This document shows positions 1-8,116 of a stretch of 59,745 nucleotides of DNA, piece by piece; positions within the stretch are counted from its first letter, which is position 1; every line of letters starts with the position of its first letter. The stretch comes from Alphaproteobacteria bacterium (GTDB taxonomy: Bacteria; Pseudomonadota; Alphaproteobacteria; Paracaedibacterales; VGCI01): assembly GCA_019746225.1 (NCBI GenBank), contig JAIESE010000017.1, positions 1 through 59,745 of the forward strand, given 5' to 3'. A program made the translations under genes and the position numbers. Under the pieces are notes generated by a model. That model worked only from the letters and a program-made list of their open reading frames with translations, did no database searches and had not been told where the DNA came from.

Positions 1-300
1 ATTCCAGGTATCAAGGTCATTGAAGGTGATGCGAATCATTTGGCGACATTGATTGCACCTGAAATAAAGGAGAAAGTCGGCGTTGTGGTTTCCGCAATTC
101 CCTTGATGTATCTTGATGAAACCTTGCGCAAGTCCTTGATGAAGGCTGCTTTTTCCGTGTTAAGGCCAAACGCAAAAATCGTTCATGTCACTTATAATCC
201 TAAATCTCCTTTAACCTTCTGGAGTGGTTTAAAACAAAATCGAGTCGGTGCGACTTGGTTCAATTTGCCACCCGGTTTTGTCTGGCAGTTTCAAGAATAA
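1..300 (+). CDS. Phospholipid N-methyltransferase-like protein, 5' end cut by window edge
   Basis: The reading frame is open from base 1, so the start lies outside the window and only the last 99 residues are visible. They match, block by block, the C-terminal half of the next gene: a GDA motif after a beta strand, then VVSAIPLMYL against VISGIPLVNL, then a NLPPGFVW end against NFPPAVIW. This is the C-terminal part of a Rossmann-fold SAM-dependent methyltransferase of the PmtA / rRNA-dimethylase-like group, which methylates phosphatidylethanolamine or related substrates in membranes. The SAM-binding glycine loop is not in the window. The stop TAA shares its last base with the ATG of the following paralogue (TAATG), so the two are probably translationally coupled. 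The substrate is inferred from the family, not proven. Confidence 0.75.
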   Translation: MPGIKVIEGDANHLATLIAPEIKEKVGVVVSAIPLMYLDETLRKSLMKAAFSVLRPNAKIVHVTYNPKSPLTFWSGLKQNRVGATWFNLPPGFVWQFQE

Positions 301-965
301 TGCTGTATACCGCTCAAGCCAAAAGAGATGAGAATTTGCTATTCTTCAGACGCCTGTTGAAAAATCCGAAGGCTCTAGGAGCCTTGGCACCAAGCTCCCT
401 TGCTTTATCCAATTTTATTTGTCGACATGTTGAAGCAACGCCTGATAGTTACGTTGTGGAAATAGGGGCAGGTACAGGTCGATTTACGAGATCTTTGTTG
501 AACAATGGGATCAATCCAGCCCAACTTTTTGTGGTTGAAATGGATGCGGAACTTTGTGAGTATTTGAGCCTCCATTTTTCCCAAGTGACCGTCATTAATG
601 GCGATGCAAGTAAGTTGCTTGAGATTCTCCCCCCTCATATCATTGGAAAGGTGAGCACCGTCATCTCTGGCATTCCTTTGGTGAATTTGTCCGCCACCCT
701 TCAAGCTGGGATTGCGGATGCCTGTTTTGCCGTGTTGGCGGAAGGGGGTCGCATGCTGCAATTCACCTATGGGCCTATTTCTCCCCTGTCCAGCAGGAAG
801 TTGGGGCTTCACAAAAAGCGCCTCGGTCATGTGTTATGGAATTTCCCCCCGGCCGTGATTTGGGCCTATAAACGCGGCGGGGTGGACGAAAAGAAACCGC
901 AAATCTTTAAACGTCGCTTACGCTATTTTCGTCGAAAGATGGGGCTTAAAGCTAAGCCCTCCTAA
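300..965 (+). CDS. Phospholipid N-methyltransferase-like SAM methyltransferase
   Basis: A 221-residue protein with the SAM-binding motif I EIGAGTG at about residues 54-60, an acidic end of strand beta-2 (VVEMDAE), a GDA motif near residue 103 and the SGIPL segment typical of PmtA-like methyltransferases. The N-terminal LLFFRRLLKNPKALGALAPS also fits that family. An ATG upstream at 255 is open, but the start at 300 overlaps the stop of the preceding paralogue by one base and gives the expected N-terminus, so I chose it. The C-terminus is basic (KRRLRYFRRKMGLKAK), which could favour contact with acidic membrane lipids. With the upstream copy it forms a tandem duplicated pair. The likely role is methylation of phosphatidylethanolamine towards phosphatidylcholine; a related methyltransferase activity cannot be excluded. 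Confidence 0.8.
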   Translation: MLYTAQAKRDENLLFFRRLLKNPKALGALAPSSLALSNFICRHVEATPDSYVVEIGAGTGRFTRSLLNNGINPAQLFVVEMDAELCEYLSLHFSQVTVINGDASKLLEILPPHIIGKVSTVISGIPLVNLSATLQAGIADACFAVLAEGGRMLQFTYGPISPLSSRKLGLHKKRLGHVLWNFPPAVIWAYKRGGVDEKKPQIFKRRLRYFRRKMGLKAKPS

Positions 966-980
966 TCAAGTTGTCTCATT

Positions 981-3900
981 CTACTTATCTCCTTGAAATT
1001 TCCGAATAACCTTCACGACAGGCGGGGCTGCATAAAAGTTGAGAAAATCTTCCATGGTTAACCCATCTTCAGATTCAATAGTCAAGAGGTCTGGATCAGC
1101 CGATACAGCTTCTTCTATAATAGAGGCGTTTTCACCACTCATCATGAGATGCACAAAGTAGGGCAGGCCTCGACTTTTCCATTCTGTTTTTCTGAGGTGT
1201 TTTAAGTTTTGTGTAACCAAAATGCTCAAAGCAGGTTTGGGTAAGAATTGAATCGAAGCCAAGAAAAAATCTTCATCATTGTGTTGCCATAGAAACAACC
1301 ATGGTACTAAGTGAGTCAATAGGCGAAGATCTTTTGTAGGCTTCGTTTTTATGAGGGAAATGAATTGGGCGGTTTCAAATCCATAAAGAAGCTTAGGGGC
1401 GTCTTTAGGGTCGAGAAAGGCCTGCATTTGAAGAACCATGTCAACAGGATTCTCGGCATGAAGGGCGAACGTGAAGGGATGTCTAAAGTAAAAGTAGGAG
1501 TCACCGTCCTTTTCGCAAAAGTCCGTTTCTTCGGCAAATTCACTGGCGCCGCCTGGGTAAAGTCTTTTCAAGATCTGCGGTACAAATGCGGTACAGGGTT
1601 TCGTTAAAAATAAATTAAGCGAGCTTCGCAATGCCTTTGAATTGTGGGGGGCGTTTAAGAGTTCATTAATGAGGGCCAAATCGGGACAAGTAATTTTAGT
1701 GAATACAGTTGCTACCATAGCGCACCAATTCTTTTCAAGGAATTGTACATAACTGGACACCCCACCCGTGATGTCCGCATATTGTACATGTCCTCCAAAA
1801 ATTTGGAGGTATTTATTTATAAATGCCATAACCTCTTTTTCTTCCTCTTTATGAAGGGGGGGCATAATGGCCATATGGGCATAGATCTCTGGATTTGCCT
1901 CTGTTAAAGAAAAAGTTCTAAATCTCCTTAACCATTCCTCTTTGTCTTCCGTCCATTTCCTTTCATGGGCTGCAAGACATGTTTTGACTTCAGCAAACTG
2001 AGGAAATTCTTCAAGAGACTCATCTAATTCGGCTGTCCAATATTCACTCGGGGTCTTTACGTATTGTGTTGTCATGCCTTTAGGGATATCTGAAAGAAGC
2101 ATCAAAACGGTTCTCCTTTTCTTATTTCCCTGAAAGAAAGAGTTTTCATTTTCTCGAGGAAATTGTTTGTGAATTTGGGCAACGGCACCCAGCATTTGAA
2201 ATTGGTTATTCAAACCATCTTCCGATGTTGTACGACCCCACATTTTGGAAAAGATATCAAAGGCAGATCTGCTTTCATTCGTCTCGTTCTCGTCGTTTTG
2301 ACCATTTTCTGCGCGAAGAGCCTGAAGTAATTCCTGGCGCCAAGCATACATTTTTGAGCGATGGCTTTCGATCTTCCCATCAAAGATTCTCATTAACTGC
2401 AATTTTTTTATTTTGTGGTCACATAGATCCAAAAGACGCGCATCGGGGCATGTCATTCTAAGCTCGTTGAGGTCTTGACCGGGCTGCAGGGAGGCGAGTT
2501 TCATCGTCCATTGACGATTTTCTGAATGACTCATGGGATCTTTAACTTGCCAATACTTGGAGATATCTCTTGGGTTTTTGCCAAATAGGTCAAGGTAGGG
2601 TGGGTAGGAATCTTCTTTGATGGAGAATCCATTTTCCAAACAAAGGGTGGTGACCTCACTTAAAGCCGTCGCCGAACGCCCCTCTAAATATCCTTGTTGA
2701 AAGGCGCCAAGAAGTCTTAAACCCTTGCTATTTCGGACTTGAAATATCTTCGTTTGCGTCTTCAAGTAGTCCACCAGATCTCGACAGAGGCGATTTTTCC
2801 AGTCAATGAGGTCAAAGAGATAGGGGCTCCCCGAATCACTGACTTGTAAAAGGGGTTCTTCTCCTTCTTTACATTTTAAGATCTGAAGAAATAGGAGTTG
2901 ATGAGGTAAACAATGGCTCGTTGAATCTTGCACCACCAAAATCCCATGAAGATAATTTAAAATTTCTCGAGGCGTAAACCAACCTTTCGGAAAGAAAATT
3001 TCCGTAAAAAGCCAGCCGGCAATTTGGATTAACTTTGTTGAAAATATCTGCGCTCGAACATACTCCTTAAGACCTTCAGGCTGAGGAGCGATTTTGAAAA
3101 GATTGACCAACTGGGCGATTTTAACTGTGGGATCTGTTCTGTCGCTTAAACTAGAAAATATATCTTTTGGTTGTTGCAATCGATGTATTGTAAACACAGA
3201 CTTATCGTTAAAGCCTAACTGTTTATTTTTTATATAACCGATGATAAAGTTATAGGATTCGAGCCACCGAGAATCTAAACAAATCCGTGCCCATTTGGAT
3301 AACTCATCACGCGTAAGCTTGAGTTCAAGTCGCTCTTTGAGATCTTCAAATAAGAAACGGAGCATGTCAGGACAATTGCTTTTCAGAGCAGCAAACAGAA
3401 ATGTTTCTTTAAGATGTTCTGATTCAACAAAAATTTCAGGATCAATGTCTAAGTATTCTTTAACGGCTGCAACATGTCCATGGCGAACCAGGTGCAATAA
3501 GCCTTCTGCGGATGCTTTCTCAGCGAGTTCATGTCCCGTAACACCTCTGTAAATGAGTTGATGGAGCCGTTTGGCAACGGGGTAATCTTGAAAACACCCT
3601 ACCATGACCGAGTTTCCTTCCGATAACCATTCCGCCACCATGGCAAGGGAAACCAAGTGCATTTGTCGTTTGTACTTTTGTTCCAATCCTTCTTTCCAGG
3701 CAAAACGATTAAACGCTTTGACACGAACATTTTTTGGATCGAACATAATATCAGGATGAAGCAGAATGCGCACCTCTGGGACTAAATTTCTCTTTTGGTC
3801 TTTTGCCTGGTCAAAGTGTTCGGGAGAGACATTTTGACGATCATGTTCTGCCTTTACGTTGTCACACACATCCTGCGTGGTGAGGGTCGTTTCTGTTTCA

Positions 3901-5825
3901 GAATGCTTGCCTTCACGTGTATAGGGGCTCCCACCCCCATAAGCGGGATAGGTGTGTGTAGCAAAAATCTCAGGATTCACCTGGAGAGCAAGCATCACGC
4001 TGTTCGGATGATCCTTGTGAGCATTTGCAATAAATTGTTGAAAGAGGGATTCGAAATAGATATTGGTTGGATTCCCAAAGCCACAAAGAGCAAGGGCTTC
4101 CTGAATTGCAAAGCTCAACTCGGGTGGTTTAACACAATGGTTATTCATAAGGTATTCTAGTGAAGAGGAAGTTGTTAGTGTGTTTTTGAAACCTGCAAGA
4201 AGGAAGAAGTTCGCACATAAAATTAAATTTTGCCTAGGATTTTGGTGGGCCTGTTGCCGATCATAGTCTTGATAACCAAACATTCGAATGACATCGGCCA
4301 TGGTTTTGACACCTTTGAAGTAGATGTCGGTGCCTCTGAGAGCTGCCGGACCCTCGAGAAAAGAAGCACGCATGAATTGTCGCAAGCTTGTGAAAGTTTG
4401 GAAGATGCTGTGCAAATCTTGGGTGGTGGCATGGTAAAAGGTTTGCCAAGAGGGTTGGGAGCGTTCCCATTTCAAAATAGATTTTACAACGGCTCGATCA
4501 GAGGCCAAAGCTGTTACGTCTCTTTTTCCATCCGACTTGCCATCTTGCCCATAATAGAGATCGAAGAACGTGCCGACATTTCGTGTATCAGCTGCATCTT
4601 GGGGGTCTAGACATTCGACAAAGTCTTCTGGTGTTTTGTAATCGGGTCCCAAATTGATCTTTAGGAACATATTACTAAAAGAAACCATGCCTTCATTGGT
4701 CACTTCAGGCGTTGAGTTATTGGAAAACTTTTGTTTGAGGTCAATAAGGGCACCCAAATGTGCGGAAACTGCTTTTGAGAAAATTAAAGAATCTTCAGGG
4801 GTGTCGAAAGAAACTGCTTCATGGTTGTTCTCTTGAAATTGATCATAAGAATCTTTGTTTTGCCAAAAGTAAATCCATCTATCCTTGTATTCCTGACATC
4901 TAGCCTCAAAACTCTGCTTTGATTCATCTTCTAATTGAACGGGTCGAATCGGGATCGGCGATTTTCTCATATTCTCTTGGGCTAAGGCTTGGAGCTTAGG
5001 CAAAGCACCAGGGTCCACGACGACTTCTGGCCAATTGTTTGAGGGCATAGGCGCCAAGTGAGAATTATTGGCATGTCCCGATCCAACAAGGTAGAGACGA
5101 TTAATAAAAGGGCGAACTTTTCGAGAAAACCGATTAATTTTTTTATTCACCTGCAGGCTTTCTAGAAATATGATTCCAGCAGGCGTTGAAAGCGTTGTAA
5201 ATAGTTCGGGGTAGACTTCAATGGTTTTGTCCTCCTGAACCGTGATCATTGGATTCCCCGACTGAACGGCCTCTAACAGAAGGCTGGCCTTAACCCATAT
5301 CACATCCGTCACTTCGCGACCGGTGGGAGGGGCATTTTGTAACCTATCCAGAAAGACTTTTTCATCTAAGCGTTGGACTTGTTGCCAGTACAATCTGTGC
5401 AAGAGTGATCCAGTGTAAGTATCAATAAAAGGTTGATCTTGTAGGAGAAGGGGATGGTGGCAATACAAGTGATTTGACTCTTCGTCAGATTCAAAAGATG
5501 CCGTATGGGCGAGGGTTGGTTCATCCCCGCGTTGTTCATCGCTGGATCCCCCATAATTTCCCCAATATCCCTTTTCTTTATTTTGACTATCTGTTCGACG
5601 GGCTAGATGGATAAGATCTTGATCATAGTGTAGAATTCCAGACGCTGTTCGACCCATTTGAGGACGAAACGTTCTTTTGGCTGGTGCTGATGAAAAACGA
5701 CGCAATGTTTCTCTTCGGGCGTCTATATTTTCTACGGTGTCCAATTGCATGGCAAAGCAAGGGGATAGGGATTGTAAGAGAAAGCACAAACTTAACACTG
5801 TAGAGAATAATTTCTTTAGCAACAT
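981..5825 (-). CDS. Giant exported protein with ankyrin-like stretches
   Basis: A 1614-residue protein of unrecognised family. It starts with a clear Sec signal peptide (basic MLLKK, hydrophobic core, cleavage near SLSPCFAM-Q) and a good ribosome site (AAGGGA about 8 bases before the ATG). Residues about 770-840 read like degenerate ankyrin repeats (LLHLVRHGHVAAVKEYL, then FLFAALKSNCPDMLRFLFE), and the last 50 residues contain another such unit (IIEEAVSADPDLLTIESEDG). The rest is rich in charged and aromatic residues, with no transmembrane segment obvious after the leader. The leader ends in the same PCFAM sequence as that of the 1804-residue protein at 40747-46161, suggesting a shared export style. 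It is convergent with the methyltransferase pair (15-base gap) and divergent from nuoL. A host-directed effector is a reasonable guess only. Confidence 0.8.
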   Translation of the reverse strand: MLLKKLFSTVLSLCFLLQSLSPCFAMQLDTVENIDARRETLRRFSSAPAKRTFRPQMGRTASGILHYDQDLIHLARRTDSQNKEKGYWGNYGGSSDEQRGDEPTLAHTASFESDEESNHLYCHHPLLLQDQPFIDTYTGSLLHRLYWQQVQRLDEKVFLDRLQNAPPTGREVTDVIWVKASLLLEAVQSGNPMITVQEDKTIEVYPELFTTLSTPAGIIFLESLQVNKKINRFSRKVRPFINRLYLVGSGHANNSHLAPMPSNNWPEVVVDPGALPKLQALAQENMRKSPIPIRPVQLEDESKQSFEARCQEYKDRWIYFWQNKDSYDQFQENNHEAVSFDTPEDSLIFSKAVSAHLGALIDLKQKFSNNSTPEVTNEGMVSFSNMFLKINLGPDYKTPEDFVECLDPQDAADTRNVGTFFDLYYGQDGKSDGKRDVTALASDRAVVKSILKWERSQPSWQTFYHATTQDLHSIFQTFTSLRQFMRASFLEGPAALRGTDIYFKGVKTMADVIRMFGYQDYDRQQAHQNPRQNLILCANFFLLAGFKNTLTTSSSLEYLMNNHCVKPPELSFAIQEALALCGFGNPTNIYFESLFQQFIANAHKDHPNSVMLALQVNPEIFATHTYPAYGGGSPYTREGKHSETETTLTTQDVCDNVKAEHDRQNVSPEHFDQAKDQKRNLVPEVRILLHPDIMFDPKNVRVKAFNRFAWKEGLEQKYKRQMHLVSLAMVAEWLSEGNSVMVGCFQDYPVAKRLHQLIYRGVTGHELAEKASAEGLLHLVRHGHVAAVKEYLDIDPEIFVESEHLKETFLFAALKSNCPDMLRFLFEDLKERLELKLTRDELSKWARICLDSRWLESYNFIIGYIKNKQLGFNDKSVFTIHRLQQPKDIFSSLSDRTDPTVKIAQLVNLFKIAPQPEGLKEYVRAQIFSTKLIQIAGWLFTEIFFPKGWFTPREILNYLHGILVVQDSTSHCLPHQLLFLQILKCKEGEEPLLQVSDSGSPYLFDLIDWKNRLCRDLVDYLKTQTKIFQVRNSKGLRLLGAFQQGYLEGRSATALSEVTTLCLENGFSIKEDSYPPYLDLFGKNPRDISKYWQVKDPMSHSENRQWTMKLASLQPGQDLNELRMTCPDARLLDLCDHKIKKLQLMRIFDGKIESHRSKMYAWRQELLQALRAENGQNDENETNESRSAFDIFSKMWGRTTSEDGLNNQFQMLGAVAQIHKQFPRENENSFFQGNKKRRTVLMLLSDIPKGMTTQYVKTPSEYWTAELDESLEEFPQFAEVKTCLAAHERKWTEDKEEWLRRFRTFSLTEANPEIYAHMAIMPPLHKEEEKEVMAFINKYLQIFGGHVQYADITGGVSSYVQFLEKNWCAMVATVFTKITCPDLALINELLNAPHNSKALRSSLNLFLTKPCTAFVPQILKRLYPGGASEFAEETDFCEKDGDSYFYFRHPFTFALHAENPVDMVLQMQAFLDPKDAPKLLYGFETAQFISLIKTKPTKDLRLLTHLVPWLFLWQHNDEDFFLASIQFLPKPALSILVTQNLKHLRKTEWKSRGLPYFVHLMMSGENASIIEEAVSADPDLLTIESEDGLTMEDFLNFYAAPPVVKVIRKFQGDK

Positions 5826-6142
5826 TGTGTTTCCCTTTCAAGAAATGGAGTTCTTCTGCTTTATAGAAGTCCGGGCTAGTATTTTATAAATTTTTGGAAA
5901 TGTTTGTATCTGAGACTATAGAAGAGTGTCTGGACGATTACAATAAAAATTGATGGGATGCTTTAGTTGTTTATTATGTTTTTGAAAAATTAACATTTTG
6001 CTGACTCTTGCCAGGATTGCAGTGAAAATCTGAATTCACATGCTTTCTCCCCATTGGCGGCGGCAGGAATCTCGTGTTAAGGTTAGTTCCATCAGAAGCA
6101 TCAACACGAAAGTATGGGGATTGCTCCCCGATTGAGGAAGGA
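5826..6142. other. Divergent intergenic region between giant exported protein and nuoL
   Basis: 317 bases, AT-rich, holding the upstream regions of two divergent genes. No nuoK remnant or other coding trace was found. A GTG at 6074 could extend nuoL by 23 residues, but that extension is not NuoL-like. I see no promoter strong enough to list. Confidence 0.5.
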
Positions 6143-8113
6143 ATGGATCTGTTTCACCTTGCTGAACTTGCGATCTTTGCACCCTTATTAGGCTTTTTAA
6201 TAGCTGGGTTTGGGAGTATGAATACCCGAGGCATTTTACAGGATGGTGGCCAGTTTGGCGACCGGTTTGCCTTTACGGTAACTTGTGCTTTTATGGGGGT
6301 ATGCTGCCTTGCATCGGTGTTTTTGTTTTATAAAGTCGGCCTTGATCATCAAGAGGCATCAACCTTGTTGATTCCCTGGATTGAGGTTGGAACATTTCAG
6401 GCACATTGGGGGATAAAACTCGATGCTTTAAGTGTTACCATGATGATGATTGTTTCCATCGTCTCTTTCCTCGTCCATGTCTATTCCATTGGCTATATGA
6501 GTCACGACCACTCGATCCCTCGATTTATGGCTTATTTAAGTTTCTTTACTTTCGCAATGCTTTCCTTAGTAACGGCACCCAATTTGCTTCAACTTTTCTT
6601 TGGGTGGGAAGGGGTGGGGCTCGCCTCCTATCTTCTCATCGGCTTTTGGTATGAAAAACCGTCAGCCAATGCGGCAGCGATGAAAGCTTTCATCGTGAAT
6701 CGAGTCGGGGATATGGGCTTGGCGCTTGGGATTTGTGCCATATTTATGGTATTTCATACCGTTGATTATGATGTTTTGTTTCAAAGTCTTTCGGTCTATT
6801 CAAACAGTTCAGCAGACCGACCGGTCCTCTCTTATCTTGGACGTGAGGTTGACGTTCTCAATTTTGTTGGCATCTTATTGTTTATAGGCGCTATGGGAAA
6901 GTCGGCTCAGCTCGGGCTACATACATGGTTACCAGATGCCATGGAAGGCCCAACACCCGTTTCGGCATTGATCCACGCTGCAACCATGGTAACCGCAGGT
7001 GTATTTTTGGTCGTGAGAATGTCTCCCTTATTTGAATTAGCGCCTTATGCAAGAAATATGATCTGCATCGTGGGTGCTGTAACGGCCCTATTTTCGGCTT
7101 TAATTGCAGTGACGCAAAACGATATCAAACGAATCATTGCGTATTCAACTTGCAGTCAACTTGGGTATATGTTTTTTGCAGCAGGTGTTTCGGCGTATGG
7201 GGCGGCTATGTTCCATTTATTTACCCATGCATTTTTTAAAGCATTGCTGTTCTTAGGCGCAGGGGCGGTGATCCATGCCATGTCTGATGAACAGGATATA
7301 CGTCGCATGGGGGGAATTCGAGCGATGATTCCTATAACCTATACCATGATGTGGGTAGGCAGTTTGGCTTTGGCAGGGGTTCCTTTCTTTGCGGGTTATT
7401 ATTCAAAGGATGCTATTTTGGAAGCGGCTTATCTTCAAGGGAGTGCGATCGGTTATTTTTCATTTGGTGTTGGTTTAGTTGTTGCAATTCTCACGGCCTT
7501 CTATTCTTGGCGCCTCCTTCTGTTGACTTTTCACGGAACTCCGCGGGCGGATGATCGGGTGATGGCACATGTCCATGAAGCTCCCATATCCATGAAAATT
7601 CCTTTATATTTATTAGCCCTTGGTGCCATTTTATCCGGTTATTTTGGGCAAAACTTGTTTTTGAATTCGGCGTTCTGGGGAAAATCCATCGCCTTTGTTG
7701 CCGCTCAACCTCATGATCCTATCCCTTACGGGGTCTTTTTCCTTCCTCTCTTGTGTGCGATTTTGGGTATTTCTTTAGCTTATCGGTTCTATTATTCAGA
7801 TCAGGATCTTCCTAATCGACTGGCTGCGAGATGGCAACGCCTGTATTCCTTTTCTCTCAACAAGGGCTTCGTGGATGAACTGTACGACTGGCTTTTTGTA
7901 TCTCGAGCATTGTCGGTGGGGCAATTGTTCTGGAAGAAAGGGGATGGTGTCGTGATAGATGGTTTTGGTCCAGATGGTGTAACGAAGGTATCTCTTGGGG
8001 TTGCGAATCTTGCTGGCCGGCTTCAAACCGGTTATGTATATCATTACGCCTTTGCGATGTTAGCGGGTCTTGTGGCTCTCACGACATGGCTTATCGTTGC
8101 AAAAGGATTTTAA
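6143..8113 (+). CDS. nuoL: NADH-quinone oxidoreductase subunit L
   Basis: A 656-residue polytopic inner-membrane protein, the distal antiporter-like subunit of respiratory complex I that carries the long lateral helix and takes part in proton pumping. Diagnostic segments are LLQLFFGWEGVGLASYLLIG, the PDAMEGPTPVSALIHAATMV helix with the conserved lysine region before it (GAMGKSAQ), and NDIKRIIAYSTCSQLGYMF. The chosen ATG follows GAGGAAGG directly and gives the normal N-terminus; an open GTG start at 6074 would add 23 polar residues not expected in the family. nuoM starts three bases after the stop. No nuoK precedes it: the gene opens this cluster, which is unusual because nuoK-nuoL are normally adjacent. 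Confidence 0.96.
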   Translation: MDLFHLAELAIFAPLLGFLIAGFGSMNTRGILQDGGQFGDRFAFTVTCAFMGVCCLASVFLFYKVGLDHQEASTLLIPWIEVGTFQAHWGIKLDALSVTMMMIVSIVSFLVHVYSIGYMSHDHSIPRFMAYLSFFTFAMLSLVTAPNLLQLFFGWEGVGLASYLLIGFWYEKPSANAAAMKAFIVNRVGDMGLALGICAIFMVFHTVDYDVLFQSLSVYSNSSADRPVLSYLGREVDVLNFVGILLFIGAMGKSAQLGLHTWLPDAMEGPTPVSALIHAATMVTAGVFLVVRMSPLFELAPYARNMICIVGAVTALFSALIAVTQNDIKRIIAYSTCSQLGYMFFAAGVSAYGAAMFHLFTHAFFKALLFLGAGAVIHAMSDEQDIRRMGGIRAMIPITYTMMWVGSLALAGVPFFAGYYSKDAILEAAYLQGSAIGYFSFGVGLVVAILTAFYSWRLLLLTFHGTPRADDRVMAHVHEAPISMKIPLYLLALGAILSGYFGQNLFLNSAFWGKSIAFVAAQPHDPIPYGVFFLPLLCAILGISLAYRFYYSDQDLPNRLAARWQRLYSFSLNKGFVDELYDWLFVSRALSVGQLFWKKGDGVVIDGFGPDGVTKVSLGVANLAGRLQTGYVYHYAFAMLAGLVALTTWLIVAKGF

Positions 8114-8116
8114 CCG

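Noticed and set aside
405..830. 141-codon open frame antisense to the methyltransferase
   Set aside because: Shadow of a clear gene; composition and lack of motifs argue against coding.
4230..4610. 126-codon plus-strand open frame inside the 1614-residue gene
   Set aside because: Antisense shadow of the minus-strand gene with no family resemblance.
6041..6056. Fifteen bases (GCTTTCTCCCCATTG) shared with 36305-36319
   Set aside because: Too short and without shared flanks; in the second place it is part of a hairpin, in the first it is not. Probably chance.
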